Notes: generated by a model from the sequence alone, not told the origin. A stretch of DNA of 64,000 nt from QGON01 sp963691905 (GCA_963691905.1 OY829892.1:248001-312000), one strand, 5' to 3'; counted from the first letter of the stretch, positions 1-10,081 are shown. Made by a program: numbers and translations.

Positions 1-176
1 GAATGATAGGAAGCGGGCAGTCCAAGCCACTGACGTTTAGTTCCTGGTCGAAGTTTTGCGTAGCCATCCTATTGATGTCCTGTTAGAAAAGAAGGTTCGG
101 AGCTTGTCGATTCTCCACTAGCGGATTGACTATTTATCAATCGAGCCTAGCCCTATTGATTAGTCACAAAAAACTC
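1..176. other. Window edge, no gene seen
   Basis: No convincing reading frame, RNA gene or repeat is visible here. It lies downstream of the minus-strand RHS/small membrane protein unit and may hold that unit's 3' end, but I see no clear hairpin followed by a T run. Confidence 0.4.
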
Positions 177-470
177 CTATATCCTGAATATTGCAATGCA
201 AATAAGTATCACCCAAAGAAAAACATTAAAAATGTTAGTTTGTTTCCATCTCTTCAGGTTTTCATTTTTGCTGACTAGCAGATAGCCAGACAACACCGGC
301 ATTCTATAAACCCCCATTACAACCTGCCATGAAAACACCCCTATCCCAAGAAATAAAGCCAACTTCTGACTGATCGCATCACTAGAATTGAGCATATAGA
401 AACTTCCAACTACGAAAGCACATAAAATTACAGATACTGATAAATACATTTGATTATTATGGATTCTCAT
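177..470 (-). CDS. Small membrane protein, candidate RHS partner or immunity protein
   Basis: This 97-residue protein is not a family I recognise. It is strongly hydrophobic, with about three membrane segments: roughly residues 9-28, a middle one around residues 37-57, and a C-terminal one around 80-96. The gene begins inside the last codons of the large RHS gene (14-base overlap), so the two are probably translated together. Its base composition is clearly more AT-rich than its neighbours, as is common for exchanged RHS tips and their partner genes. By position it could be an immunity protein for the RHS C-terminal tip; that is inference from context only. A second in-frame ATG at residue 8 is also possible. 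Confidence 0.55.
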   Translation of the reverse strand: MRIHNNQMYLSVSVILCAFVVGSFYMLNSSDAISQKLALFLGIGVFSWQVVMGVYRMPVLSGYLLVSKNENLKRWKQTNIFNVFLWVILICIAIFRI

Positions 471-3400
471 CTAGACCATCCAATAGGTGCTCACCAAATA
501 TTGAGGTACCCACACCTACCCTGGCGCCTGTAGTGCCACCACCTATGGCATGAGTATAAGCCTTACCTAATGCGGCACCGCCAATAGCATTAAAATCGCC
601 AAAAAAAGCTTTTCCTACAGCTAACGCATCGCTCAATCTGCCAGCAGCATGACCTGTTGTTGATAACGGCGCTTTTAGTATCGCTAATGATGCAATATTT
701 GCAACCAAGCCGGCTAAATCTCTTCCAGTTTCTGCTGCCATAGCATGCGCCCACCCTTGCGATCCAGGATCACTCCATACTACATTCGCATTGTTCGAAG
801 CACATGTACTATTACAAGAAACGTCATACACAGCCACGCGGAATACTCGGCCGTTAGCTGTACGTGATTCATATCGATTTTTTGTTGGCCCATCTCCGTT
901 TGAGATATTTTCCAACTCCGCATTGAACAAATGCACCATAGCCCCATGATACGCTCCATCGGCAAAACTGCCACCCGTAGCCGCTGACGCAAGCCCACCG
1001 AGCGCGGCGGCAGTCATAGTGCGAATTGGCATTGGTACCGCATTTGTCTTTGCCCACCTCGTGGCAGGTGACATATGTGCAACAAACGCCCCCACAAACC
1101 CGCTCTTGAAGTCACCTCCGCGCAGCTCACTGATGGCGCCTTGTGAGACTCCATGCGCCAATGCTGTGGCTTCTTTGCTGTTGAATACTCCATTACCGTG
1201 CCCAATATAACCTGCGGCTGCACCACTGATCGCACCAAATGCAGCCCCCTTCAACGCACCTTTCAGGGTGCCTGTTGTGGCACCGCCCACTACGGCGCCT
1301 ATCGCCGCGCCATTCATGGCTGCCAGTGCTATTTCGCCTGCCGCCACCTGAAAACTGGTACTACCGACAGTTATGAAAGCGCCACTAGCTCCCGATCCTC
1401 CTGCTGCTGCGGTAAATAACGCTTCTCCAAAAAACACTCCCCCCATCATCGCCATTCCCACTACCATCCCTATCATCCGAATGTAGGGATTATCAATGAA
1501 TTGGGAGACGATCATGATGATCGCACCGATGATGAAGTTGATGAAGTGGCCGCTGGGATCGTTGTACTTCAGCGGGTTGTTCATCACGTAGATGTAGCGG
1601 TTAAAGTTCTGCGACAGGCCCGGTTCCTGGATATAGATGTCTGCTGATAGGAATCTCCCTATCTCGGGATCGTAGAGCCTGGCGTTCATGTGGATCAGGC
1701 CAATGTTGTCGATCTGCTCGTGGCCGGTGTAGCCTCGGTTGGTCAGTTTGCGCTGGAACGACTGGTCGATCTCTTGTCCATTGACCGCTCGACGTTGGCC
1801 GAAGGGTGTATAGCCCATTCGTGCCATGACTGCGCCGTGTGAGTCGGTGATAGTGTCAACGCTACCCAGGGCATCTTTGTGCAGGTAGCGGGTCTGATCC
1901 GCCTGCTTCTGGCTGTTTTCGATGGTTCTGACCTGGATTGCGATGACCTCGCCATCGGCGTAGATGAAGTGTTTTTTGCGCTCGATGTGGTTGCCATCCA
2001 TGTCCACGGCGGTGATTAACTCGTAGCCTTTTCCGATATACCAGGTGGTCTCCTGCCCCTCTTTGTCGAGGCTCTGTTTGGTGACTCTGTTGTTGTCGGG
2101 ACCATATTCAAAACTGACGTCTGCATCTTTTGTCTTGATCCGCGATGGCTTGTTGAATGATGTCCATTCGATCTCACGTCCGCTGCCTAAGACCATGTTG
2201 CCGTTGGCGTCATAGGCGTACTCTTCGTAGGTACCGTTGTTGCGGTTTAGTGAGAGGATGCGGTTTCCCTGATCATACGACATGGTTCCTGCGTTGGATT
2301 TGTGCAGTATGTTGCCGTTGATGTCGTAGCTATAGCTGAGGCTGTCGCTCACGCCGGTAGCAGCATCGTAGTAGCTGGCCTGTTGCAGCCGGTCGAGTGT
2401 GTCGTATTGGTAACTTTCGCTGATGCCGTTAACCCGATCATCACGCAGTGTGACGTTGTCGGTGCTGTCGTAGCTGTAGTGCAGGTTGCGGATCGGATCA
2501 TTCTCTGCGACGCCGGTTTTGATCTCCTTGAGACGGCCACTGTAGGGGTCGAAGATGCGTTGGGTCAGGTAGCCGTTGCCAGTGAACTCGCCTTTCAGAC
2601 GGCCGGACGCATCACGGCTGGTGGCTGACCAGAGGGTGACATACTCGTCGCTGTTGTTGTGTTCGTCGAGTTGACGTTCGATGGTATCCATCGAAGCCTT
2701 ATAATCTTCGATCTTATCCATGAATTCTTGAGCAATGCTTGCCTGTTCCCTGGCCTGCAAATAGAGATCTTTTGCCTGTCTGGCATACAGCTCAGCATCC
2801 CGACGGGAGTTCTGCTCAATGGTGCGATAGATTTCAGCCTCTTGGTTTTTTTCGGCGGCCAGTTTTGACAACCTTTCTGATTGAGCTTTAGTGCTCTTCG
2901 CATGTTTTGAATAGAGACTCGAAAGCCTAATCTGCTTGGGTGGCCCAGATTCACACCATTTCGCTTCATGGACCTGGACCAAGCCAAACATCTCAGGATC
3001 TTTGTTTTGGACCCACCTCGTTCGGGTATTCCCGGTCCGCTTTGCCTCCTGAACCTTTATCTCAAATTGGCTGATTCCGGAGACATTCCACGGATTGTAC
3101 TCCTTCCAACCACAATCTTGCGGTTTTGGCAACCAGGATGAGCTCACTGTTTCAGTCGTTGATCCATAACTCGCACACTTTCCTTTTCTCCCGTATGCAC
3201 TGCAATAGGAATACTTGTAGTAGGCTTTCCCTCCCGATGATTTCGAATAGGTAAAATAGGCATTGCCAAACACGCGCCAGAGCCTGCTGGCTTGCTTGGC
3301 ATAATAATCCGATTGGCTCTGGAAATGACTGGCTTTGGCCAATAACTTGCTTGCTGTCGCTTCAAGCCGAACCAAGTCGTCCTCAGCCTGTTTTTCAGCC

Positions 3401-6400
3401 TCAAGCACTGCCACCTCAAGCGCTCTGATCGTTTCAGATTTTTCGACAAGTGCTGCAGCCTGCCGTTGAGAGGATGTCTTGCGCTCCTCAAGCTTATAGA
3501 TCTCCTTCAAGAAAGCGCTCAACGTCTCTTCAAGCCGTATATAATCGTAATCCCACACCTGCTTTTTCGGCATTCGCACGGTTTTTAGATAGCCGTCTTG
3601 GTTGTAGACCCGTTCGATCTCTATACCGTCAGGAAAGGTCTCTTTGAAGGGGCGGGATTTGGCATCGTAGGCGACCTGCTTGGTAAAACTTTTCTCTCCT
3701 ATTTTTGTCTTGGTAGCGACAGCACGGCCAAGGGCATCGTATTCGAACGAACGACTGTTGTCGGGTGATGTGGTTTTGGCAAGTTTACCAATGCCGTTTT
3801 CCGCTGTGTCGTACTCCCAGGTTGCAACCCCTTCTACGGTCTCTCGTCTGACCATACGACCAAGCAGATCTTGAGATTGCTTGACTACTTGCCCCTTGGC
3901 ATCCTGTTGCCGAAATAATTCACCGTAGGCGTTGTAGCGATACGTCCAATGCCCCATTGAGGGATCATCCATAGAGACCTTGTTGCCACGGTTGTCATAG
4001 CGATTGCGGATGATGAATCCATTGGTGTCTGTTGCGATCAGGTTGCCGATGGGGTCGTAGGTGTAGTTGATGGTGGATATGCCTGCCTCGACAACCTGCG
4101 CATCCTTATCCAGCAGGTTTTTCGTTACCACCCTTGCGCGACCTTCTGGGTCGATCACGGTGGTGGTCAATCCCTGGTAGCTGTAGTAAGTGGGGATATG
4201 ACCCGTCTCGGAGGGTTTGTTCTGCACCACCACCCGGCCCATCTCGTCGTACTCGCTGGTAACCCAGTATGAGTTCGCGCCGGGGAACTCACCCTCGTAG
4301 TAAGGCAGGGTGGCAGCGATAATCTGACCCTTTGCGTTGTACTGTTTGTCCTGGTAGACGTTCTTTGCGTTGAATCCACGGGTGACGGTTCTCACCTCAC
4401 GGTTCAGGGCATCATAGTAGACGGTCTTGGGTGGTGCGCCGGTGGCGCGCTCTGTGATCTTGTAGACGCTGAAGTCATCAAAGATCACTCCTGCGCTGGC
4501 GCCGTCACTCCACTCGTAGGCCCAGTGGGTCTCTGTGCCGTCGGCACGGCGCTCCGTTGTTTTACGGCAGAGGCTGTCGTAACCCCAGTGGGTACTAATG
4601 CCGTTGGGACCGGTTTGTTTGACCGGCAGGCCGCAGCCTGGATCGTATTTGATGGTTTCCCGGTGACCCAGGGCATTGGCATGGTTGATGGGGAAGCGTC
4701 CTGATCCATCATAGGTTGCAGATGAGTGGCGGGGTTCCACGCCCTGCCCGCTCAAGACTGTACCGGTACGATTGCCATATTCGTCGTATTCAAACTCACT
4801 GGTCAGGCTGAGGCTGTTGCCCGGTTCGATAACCTCGCTGCGCAATGCGCCGGTGGCGTAATCGTAATCGAAGCTGGTCGAGCGGGTCAGCGTACCTTCA
4901 CGGGTGGAGTGGGTGACCTCCACGTGGAGCGGCTTTCCGATCAGCCAGGCAGACTCATCGTTGCGGTAGACACTACTGGTCTCCTTTCTGACATAATCGC
5001 CAATTGCCCCGTTGATCTCCACCACCATGCGCAGCGCATTGCCGAGCTCATCGTACTCTGCATGGTTGGTCTGTTCGGTTTTGATATGGCTGCCATCCAG
5101 TTCATAGTGCTCCAGCACTTGGGTATGGGGCTGTACACTGACGACATTGTCATGGACCATCGGCATTTCGCGATAGGTCAACCTGTTCCTGAGGATGACC
5201 ACGTCACCAACAAGCTCTTCTATCTCCCGTACCCGGCCACTGAAATCACCAAGCTGGTAATAGCGGGTGATATGTTTTCTGTTGATGGTGTGGTTATGGC
5301 TACTGACCTCGGCAAACCCAAGACTGCCGTCATCTTTGTGGGTCTTCAGCCCGGCATAGTGGTAACTGATGCGGCTCATGCCGCCGATGCCATCGGATGA
5401 AGATATGCTGCGCACCACTCTGGTGACACCCTGCATATCGAATACAGGCGCTGCTGCATCCTCATAACTGTCGTAAAGATCCTCATCACTCAGGCGACCG
5501 TATTCGAATTCCGTGCGCGCACCGTAGCCGGTAGTAACAGCTGCCAGCAGATTGGCCATGTTGTCGTTGCCGATAGTACAGTTGATACCCTTGTAACTTC
5601 GGTAACATACATCCGGCGAACCATCGTTGTTGATATCGGTCATACGCAGCGGGTTCTCTTTCGGCATCACCTCGGTGTTGTCTGTGAGTTTTATGATGTC
5701 AACACTCGGCTTCAAGCTGGCGAACTTGCGCATAGCATCGAAGCCTTCGCCATTGTTCAGCGCACAACTAAACGCCTCGCTACCGGAACCGGTGCAGACA
5801 TCGGCCCGGCCATCCACGTTGATGTCAAGCAGGTTCAGACTGTTGTCGTTATGGTTCTCCTCAAGATCCAGATTCATTCCCAGTTCGTTGTTTTCATCTC
5901 CCCATCCGTAGGTGATATCAGTTGCCCACTCTTTCAACGGGGTGAAGCTTTTACCCGTATTGGTCGCACAATGGTAGCTGCGAGCTTCACGAAAACAGAT
6001 ATCCGAAAGACCATCGGCATTGAGATCGCCGTATCGAAAGCTGCCGGCAAAGGTTTTGTTCGCCCATTGGCGGCCAAATGCTGCAGACCAGCTCTCTTTC
6101 TCCCCAAACAGCGGCATATCATCCGCATCGACCCCCAGGCCGAGGGCGCAACGAAAACCCTGATCATCTGCGCCACAGATATCGATAAGGCTATCGCCAT
6201 TGATATCGGTAAAGTTCAGGGTGTTGTTCTTGATATCGTCACTACCTGCAGGCCAGCCACTCTCTGAGAGTGTCACGAGGGGACCGAACCTTTTGCCATT
6301 CTTATTCAGTACACAGGTGACGCCAGCGCTGCCAAAAGAGCAGATATCTACATAGCCGTCACTGTTGATATCGGAAAAACGCAGGGTATCCTTGCGATTG

Positions 6401-7650
6401 AACGACTTTGTCCAGTAGCGATTATTGCTGAACCCCTGACCATCGCTTAAACCACATAAGATGCCGCTGTTGTCCTGGATGCAGTAATCCGACTTCATGT
6501 CGCCGTTGAGATCCAGCAACATAAAAGTCCCGGAGATTTTGGGCTTATGCCAATGTTTTGCATCAAGCCGATCCGCCCATTTCGAGTATCCAACTGGATG
6601 ATCTCCATTGCTCAGTCCACAATAGAGCCCATGGTTGAGATAACAGAGATCTGTCAGTCCGTCCTGATTCAGGTCGCCCAGAGCATAACTGGAGAAGGCA
6701 TTGCCGGTCAGAATAGTGGGATCGCTGAAAAAGTCGAAACCGCTATTTTCATTCCACTCAAACCGCGTCGCAGGACTGCACTCACCCAGACCATCGCAAA
6801 GCTGGATGGCACTGATGCGGCTGAAGGGCAGTGCTTCATCGATCTCGTAACTGAAGCGATACTTCCGCAGTTTTTCCCCATCGCTCAGGATATTCAGTGA
6901 AGCAAGCCGAAGTCCCAAATCACGTCTTTCTCCAAACTGATAAGCGCTGAGGTTGTCGGGACGGGTCTCGTATTCAAACTCGATCCGGTGCACGCTGTAC
7001 TCGATAAAATCCGGGACACTCAATCCACCATCTTTGCGGTAGTGGTATTGAATCCGGTTGTCAAAACGGTCACGCCGGCTACTGAGTTTCCAGGCGGCAG
7101 GTTCATCCCGCCCGGCTGCAGAGGTTCGCGTATTTGATGAGTCTCCGTACTCAAGGATATACCCCTGCTTGCTCCAAACTGCCCAGCGCTCTGGCCCACT
7201 GCCCAGTGACCCATGGGATTCGATTCTTGCATAACTCTCGGCAACAGTGCGGTACTCAGTACCGTCTTCCCCATCCTGACCGGCTATGGCGATCAGCCGC
7301 TGTCCGTCGAGACAGTAGCGATCCCTGTTATCAAATCCCACGCCACCCCGTTCACCGTCGATCTCCTTGTTGGCCGGACAGCGGGTAATGGCAGACTCAC
7401 CAGTCAGTTTAAAACCGATACCCAAGACACCATTGGGATTACGTGGGCTGTAGCTGATCGACAATCCCGGCGCCAGTCCATTCGGTCCTTCCGGCAGATC
7501 AACCGGTAACGTGTAGTCTAGGGTTCCCTGATTGACTTGAGCCTCGCCCTCCAGAGAACCAAGCAGTCCGCTATTGGCTGCCGCGTTTGAAAGAAAAATC
7601 AATGATGCGCAGAAGACACCAGAAAGCCTGGCCGCAAGCCTCATATCCAT
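457..7650 (-). CDS. Giant Sec-exported SpvB/RHS-repeat protein
   Basis: The 2397-residue protein begins with a Sec-type signal peptide (about residues 1-25). An SpvB-like domain follows (about 30-300), then FG-GAP/VCBS-like repeats of the D-x-N-x-D-G type (about 320-730), then a long run of YD/RHS repeats. The RHS core closes with the family's conserved segment and a D-P-S-G motif near residue 2031, the usual boundary of the variable tip. The tip (about 2035-2397) starts with Gly/Ala-rich hydrophobic stretches and has no toxin fold I can name. About 300 residues (roughly 1366-1668) interrupt the shell: two coiled-coil arms around a Tyr/Cys/Trp-rich head. A Sec signal instead of a PAAR domain argues against a type VI effector and for a surface or secreted protein. 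It lies 36 bases after the coiled-coil gene and overlaps the small membrane-protein gene. Confidence 0.85.
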   Translation of the reverse strand: MDMRLAARLSGVFCASLIFLSNAAANSGLLGSLEGEAQVNQGTLDYTLPVDLPEGPNGLAPGLSISYSPRNPNGVLGIGFKLTGESAITRCPANKEIDGERGGVGFDNRDRYCLDGQRLIAIAGQDGEDGTEYRTVAESYARIESHGSLGSGPERWAVWSKQGYILEYGDSSNTRTSAAGRDEPAAWKLSSRRDRFDNRIQYHYRKDGGLSVPDFIEYSVHRIEFEYETRPDNLSAYQFGERRDLGLRLASLNILSDGEKLRKYRFSYEIDEALPFSRISAIQLCDGLGECSPATRFEWNENSGFDFFSDPTILTGNAFSSYALGDLNQDGLTDLCYLNHGLYCGLSNGDHPVGYSKWADRLDAKHWHKPKISGTFMLLDLNGDMKSDYCIQDNSGILCGLSDGQGFSNNRYWTKSFNRKDTLRFSDINSDGYVDICSFGSAGVTCVLNKNGKRFGPLVTLSESGWPAGSDDIKNNTLNFTDINGDSLIDICGADDQGFRCALGLGVDADDMPLFGEKESWSAAFGRQWANKTFAGSFRYGDLNADGLSDICFREARSYHCATNTGKSFTPLKEWATDITYGWGDENNELGMNLDLEENHNDNSLNLLDINVDGRADVCTGSGSEAFSCALNNGEGFDAMRKFASLKPSVDIIKLTDNTEVMPKENPLRMTDINNDGSPDVCYRSYKGINCTIGNDNMANLLAAVTTGYGARTEFEYGRLSDEDLYDSYEDAAAPVFDMQGVTRVVRSISSSDGIGGMSRISYHYAGLKTHKDDGSLGFAEVSSHNHTINRKHITRYYQLGDFSGRVREIEELVGDVVILRNRLTYREMPMVHDNVVSVQPHTQVLEHYELDGSHIKTEQTNHAEYDELGNALRMVVEINGAIGDYVRKETSSVYRNDESAWLIGKPLHVEVTHSTREGTLTRSTSFDYDYATGALRSEVIEPGNSLSLTSEFEYDEYGNRTGTVLSGQGVEPRHSSATYDGSGRFPINHANALGHRETIKYDPGCGLPVKQTGPNGISTHWGYDSLCRKTTERRADGTETHWAYEWSDGASAGVIFDDFSVYKITERATGAPPKTVYYDALNREVRTVTRGFNAKNVYQDKQYNAKGQIIAATLPYYEGEFPGANSYWVTSEYDEMGRVVVQNKPSETGHIPTYYSYQGLTTTVIDPEGRARVVTKNLLDKDAQVVEAGISTINYTYDPIGNLIATDTNGFIIRNRYDNRGNKVSMDDPSMGHWTYRYNAYGELFRQQDAKGQVVKQSQDLLGRMVRRETVEGVATWEYDTAENGIGKLAKTTSPDNSRSFEYDALGRAVATKTKIGEKSFTKQVAYDAKSRPFKETFPDGIEIERVYNQDGYLKTVRMPKKQVWDYDYIRLEETLSAFLKEIYKLEERKTSSQRQAAALVEKSETIRALEVAVLEAEKQAEDDLVRLEATASKLLAKASHFQSQSDYYAKQASRLWRVFGNAYFTYSKSSGGKAYYKYSYCSAYGRKGKCASYGSTTETVSSSWLPKPQDCGWKEYNPWNVSGISQFEIKVQEAKRTGNTRTRWVQNKDPEMFGLVQVHEAKWCESGPPKQIRLSSLYSKHAKSTKAQSERLSKLAAEKNQEAEIYRTIEQNSRRDAELYARQAKDLYLQAREQASIAQEFMDKIEDYKASMDTIERQLDEHNNSDEYVTLWSATSRDASGRLKGEFTGNGYLTQRIFDPYSGRLKEIKTGVAENDPIRNLHYSYDSTDNVTLRDDRVNGISESYQYDTLDRLQQASYYDAATGVSDSLSYSYDINGNILHKSNAGTMSYDQGNRILSLNRNNGTYEEYAYDANGNMVLGSGREIEWTSFNKPSRIKTKDADVSFEYGPDNNRVTKQSLDKEGQETTWYIGKGYELITAVDMDGNHIERKKHFIYADGEVIAIQVRTIENSQKQADQTRYLHKDALGSVDTITDSHGAVMARMGYTPFGQRRAVNGQEIDQSFQRKLTNRGYTGHEQIDNIGLIHMNARLYDPEIGRFLSADIYIQEPGLSQNFNRYIYVMNNPLKYNDPSGHFINFIIGAIIMIVSQFIDNPYIRMIGMVVGMAMMGGVFFGEALFTAAAGGSGASGAFITVGSTSFQVAAGEIALAAMNGAAIGAVVGGATTGTLKGALKGAAFGAISGAAAGYIGHGNGVFNSKEATALAHGVSQGAISELRGGDFKSGFVGAFVAHMSPATRWAKTNAVPMPIRTMTAAALGGLASAATGGSFADGAYHGAMVHLFNAELENISNGDGPTKNRYESRTANGRVFRVAVYDVSCNSTCASNNANVVWSDPGSQGWAHAMAAETGRDLAGLVANIASLAILKAPLSTTGHAAGRLSDALAVGKAFFGDFNAIGGAALGKAYTHAIGGGTTGARVGVGTSIFGEHLLDGLDENP

Positions 7651-7686
7651 GAGTTTAATTCCCTTAATTTAGTGTTTTTTTCGTTA

Positions 7687-8259
7687 TCAGAAACTGCCGG
7701 CGCGGCGTTCCAGTTTGATCATCTCGTCATCGAGTTGTTCGAGTTTGCTATTCAATTCGATCAGTTCAGGGTCGGTTGTCTCGGGCTGCAGGTCAGTCAA
7801 CGCAGATATTTCACCCTGAGTGATGCCGTACTTACGGCTAACCTCCGCTATCAGTTGATCCGCTTCGGTCAGCAGTTGCTCCGTCTCTTTGCTGTAAACA
7901 TTCTTTCCACCCACCCGGCCTTCCGCTTCCTCCGCCTCCTGGTTGATGTGTTCAACCTCCAACCGCATCTCTTCCACCGAGGTTCGCAACGTTTCCGCAG
8001 CAGGGGGGAGTGCGTCATTCACCACCAGGCGGTCTCGTTCTTTTCGCAGTTCACCTGCGGCGAGTTCACTGACCAGGTCTTCAGAGAAGTCGTCCTCTGT
8101 CTGCAGAAAATCCTTTACCACATTGCGTAGTGTTCGTTCCGGCAGTGAGACCGTTTCGTCAACTGCCGCCGGCTCAATCTCACCGGTATTCACTGCGACA
8201 ACCACCACTGCCATAACGGAGATAACACTCGCCCCAATAATTGCGATCGGTTTCTTCAT
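7687..8259 (-). CDS. Membrane-anchored coiled-coil protein of unknown function
   Basis: This 190-residue protein has a Lys-Lys start and a hydrophobic segment at about residues 5-23, which reads as a signal anchor or uncleaved signal peptide. The rest is acidic and helical, rich in Glu, Leu and Arg in heptad-like patterns, so a periplasmic coiled coil is likely. There is no lipobox Cys. The gene sits 20 bases after the Lnt-like gene and 36 bases before the RHS gene, so all three are probably one transcript. I do not recognise the family. A role in folding, anchoring or export of the RHS protein is a guess from position. Confidence 0.6.
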   Translation of the reverse strand: MKKPIAIIGASVISVMAVVVVAVNTGEIEPAAVDETVSLPERTLRNVVKDFLQTEDDFSEDLVSELAAGELRKERDRLVVNDALPPAAETLRTSVEEMRLEVEHINQEAEEAEGRVGGKNVYSKETEQLLTEADQLIAEVSRKYGITQGEISALTDLQPETTDPELIELNSKLEQLDDEMIKLERRAGSF

Positions 8260-8279
8260 TCTCTGTTTTCCATTTTTGT

Positions 8280-9842
8280 TTATTCAACCGCCGACGCAAC
8301 AGGCATCGAGGTTTTATGTGTTGAAAATGACCTATATCGAATCATCCGGATCTTTGCCGCCAGCGAGGGCAACAGGAGAGTGATCATCAATAGCAGCAGA
8401 GGCCACTCACCCCAGGCCGTATAGGGGGTCTGACCACGCCTGGGCTGGATGCTGCCGTCGAACCAGATCTCTCTCCCCCTTCGGGTCTCAACGAGTCCGC
8501 CGCGAGGGCCGATAATGGCGCTGATCCCCTTATTGGTGGCATGCAGCATGGGTTTACCGCTCTCCAGCGCCCGCATTCTGGCTATCTGCAGGGCCTGCTC
8601 CGGTAACCACGTCTCTTCGAACCAACTCACATCGCTCACATGCACAAGTAGTTGCGCATCTTTCCAGTCGTGCCGTAATTCGTTGCCGAAGTGATTTTCA
8701 AAACAGATGGAACTGGCCAGTGGCACGCCTTTTACCTCCAGTAGTCCCTGCTCTGGCGGTCCACTTGTCAGAGAGTCCATCTCGACATTGGGCATATCTC
8801 CCATATCGCCCAAAAGCGGGATATTGGGGGTAAATTCACCAAAGGGGATCAGGTGACGTTTTAAATAGCGAAGTTTTGGTTCCGCGCCGACAAACAGGGC
8901 GTTGTAGGATTTGCCATCGCGTTCGATATAGCTGCCCAGCAACAGCTCGGTTCCCGTTTCACGCAAGCTGTCCACCTGCGTTTCCAGAAAACGGTAGACG
9001 CCCTTCAGGTCGTGGGCCACTGAGGACTCATGCCACAGGACAAGATCCGGACGAGGTTCCACCTGGCTCATCGCCAGATAGCGTTCAATAGTATCGATCA
9101 CCTTGTAGCGCCGAAACTTCCGCTCCTCATCCTGATTTCCATGTATCAGGCGCACTTCAAGCGGTTGGGAGATTGGCTGAGTCCATTCCAGATGACCCAA
9201 AACTGTTCCTGTCAGGAACAGCGACAAAAGTGCGGCTGATGCCGACAGCCTCATCTTTTTCCCCGGACCGGCCAACACCAACGCCAGCAAACCACCCGCC
9301 AGTAAAACAAAAAGAGTTAGTCCCAGAACGCCAATGTATGGGGCAAACCCTGCCAGCGGAGTGTCGATAAAACCATAACCCGCCATGTAGTGGGGAAAGC
9401 CGCTCATCCACCAGGTTCTGATCCACTCACCCAATGTCCAGATCGAGGCAAACAAAAAAACGGAAATAAAAGGCGATCTTTGTCGGCTCAAGCTGACATG
9501 GATGTAACCGCAAACGGCTGGAAGGCAGATATTCACCAGGACCACACCAACCATGACAGCAGTGAGAATCGGCAGAAAGCTCTTATCAACCCCACCCAGG
9601 GTGCTGAAGAGCCAATGAAGTCCCACTCCGTAGAAGGCCAAACCGAAGAGAAAACCACGCCATGCGGCACGAAGGGGTGTTGAACAGCTCCAGATCAGAA
9701 ACAGAGCAGCAAAGGAGGCCAGCGCCAGCCACGGAAGATAAAAGGGGGCAAAGGCGAAAACCAAAGCCACGCCGGCAAGCAGGGCCAAAATATCCAGTCC
9801 GATATTGTTCTTTTTCATACTGTCCATGTACTGTTTTTTCAC
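8280..9842 (-). CDS. lnt: Apolipoprotein N-acyltransferase (Lnt)-like protein
   Basis: Lnt adds the third acyl chain to the N-terminal Cys of lipoproteins in the inner membrane. The N-terminal half has several membrane helices (to about residue 215), followed by a periplasmic nitrilase-like domain and a last helix near 475-495. The triad expected for Lnt is visible: Glu272 in a W-H-E-S motif (usually W-P-E), Lys328 in L-K-R-H-L, and Cys380 in S-I-C-F-E. Glu336 and Glu382 match other conserved positions. The length of 520 is typical. The first in-frame start is a GTG without a clear ribosome site; ATGs at 9827 and 9818 are plausible alternatives. Its place in front of the RHS gene suggests a paralogue with a dedicated role, but it could be the only lnt. 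Confidence 0.8.
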   Translation of the reverse strand: MKKQYMDSMKKNNIGLDILALLAGVALVFAFAPFYLPWLALASFAALFLIWSCSTPLRAAWRGFLFGLAFYGVGLHWLFSTLGGVDKSFLPILTAVMVGVVLVNICLPAVCGYIHVSLSRQRSPFISVFLFASIWTLGEWIRTWWMSGFPHYMAGYGFIDTPLAGFAPYIGVLGLTLFVLLAGGLLALVLAGPGKKMRLSASAALLSLFLTGTVLGHLEWTQPISQPLEVRLIHGNQDEERKFRRYKVIDTIERYLAMSQVEPRPDLVLWHESSVAHDLKGVYRFLETQVDSLRETGTELLLGSYIERDGKSYNALFVGAEPKLRYLKRHLIPFGEFTPNIPLLGDMGDMPNVEMDSLTSGPPEQGLLEVKGVPLASSICFENHFGNELRHDWKDAQLLVHVSDVSWFEETWLPEQALQIARMRALESGKPMLHATNKGISAIIGPRGGLVETRRGREIWFDGSIQPRRGQTPYTAWGEWPLLLLMITLLLPSLAAKIRMIRYRSFSTHKTSMPVASAVE

Positions 9843-10010
9843 TTTGATGACGCTGCATCAAATCCCTGCCTGGCGAACATTCCCGGTTCGCGGAGGAATA
9901 GATAACACGGGAAGGGAAGAAAAATCCCATCCCGCAGTGTCTTTTTGTGACTCAGTTCACAATATAAAAAGTGATCTCCGATTTTTTCAAATCCGCAGGG
10001 GGCAGGAGTT

Positions 10011-10041
10011 GCCGGCTCCGCTGCGCTTGAACCGGCCTACG
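10011..10041. repeat. REP-like palindromic element
   Basis: An imperfect palindrome runs from GCCGGCTCCGC to the matching GAACCGGCCTACG half. Closely similar units occur twice at 45735-45823, so this is a dispersed family. It lies in the gap between oxyR and the Lnt-like operon. Confidence 0.55.
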
Positions 10042-10081
10042 CCCGCCGGAATTCTGCTGAGGGTTGCGCTTGCAGGAACGA

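Noticed and set aside
4726..5400. A 224-codon plus-strand frame opposite the RHS gene
   Set aside because: It is antisense to strongly conserved RHS repeats and has no domain of its own.
457..7650. PAAR-RHS type VI effector
   Set aside because: The N-terminus is a Sec signal peptide followed by SpvB and VCBS-like parts. No PAAR domain, VgrG or type VI genes are seen.
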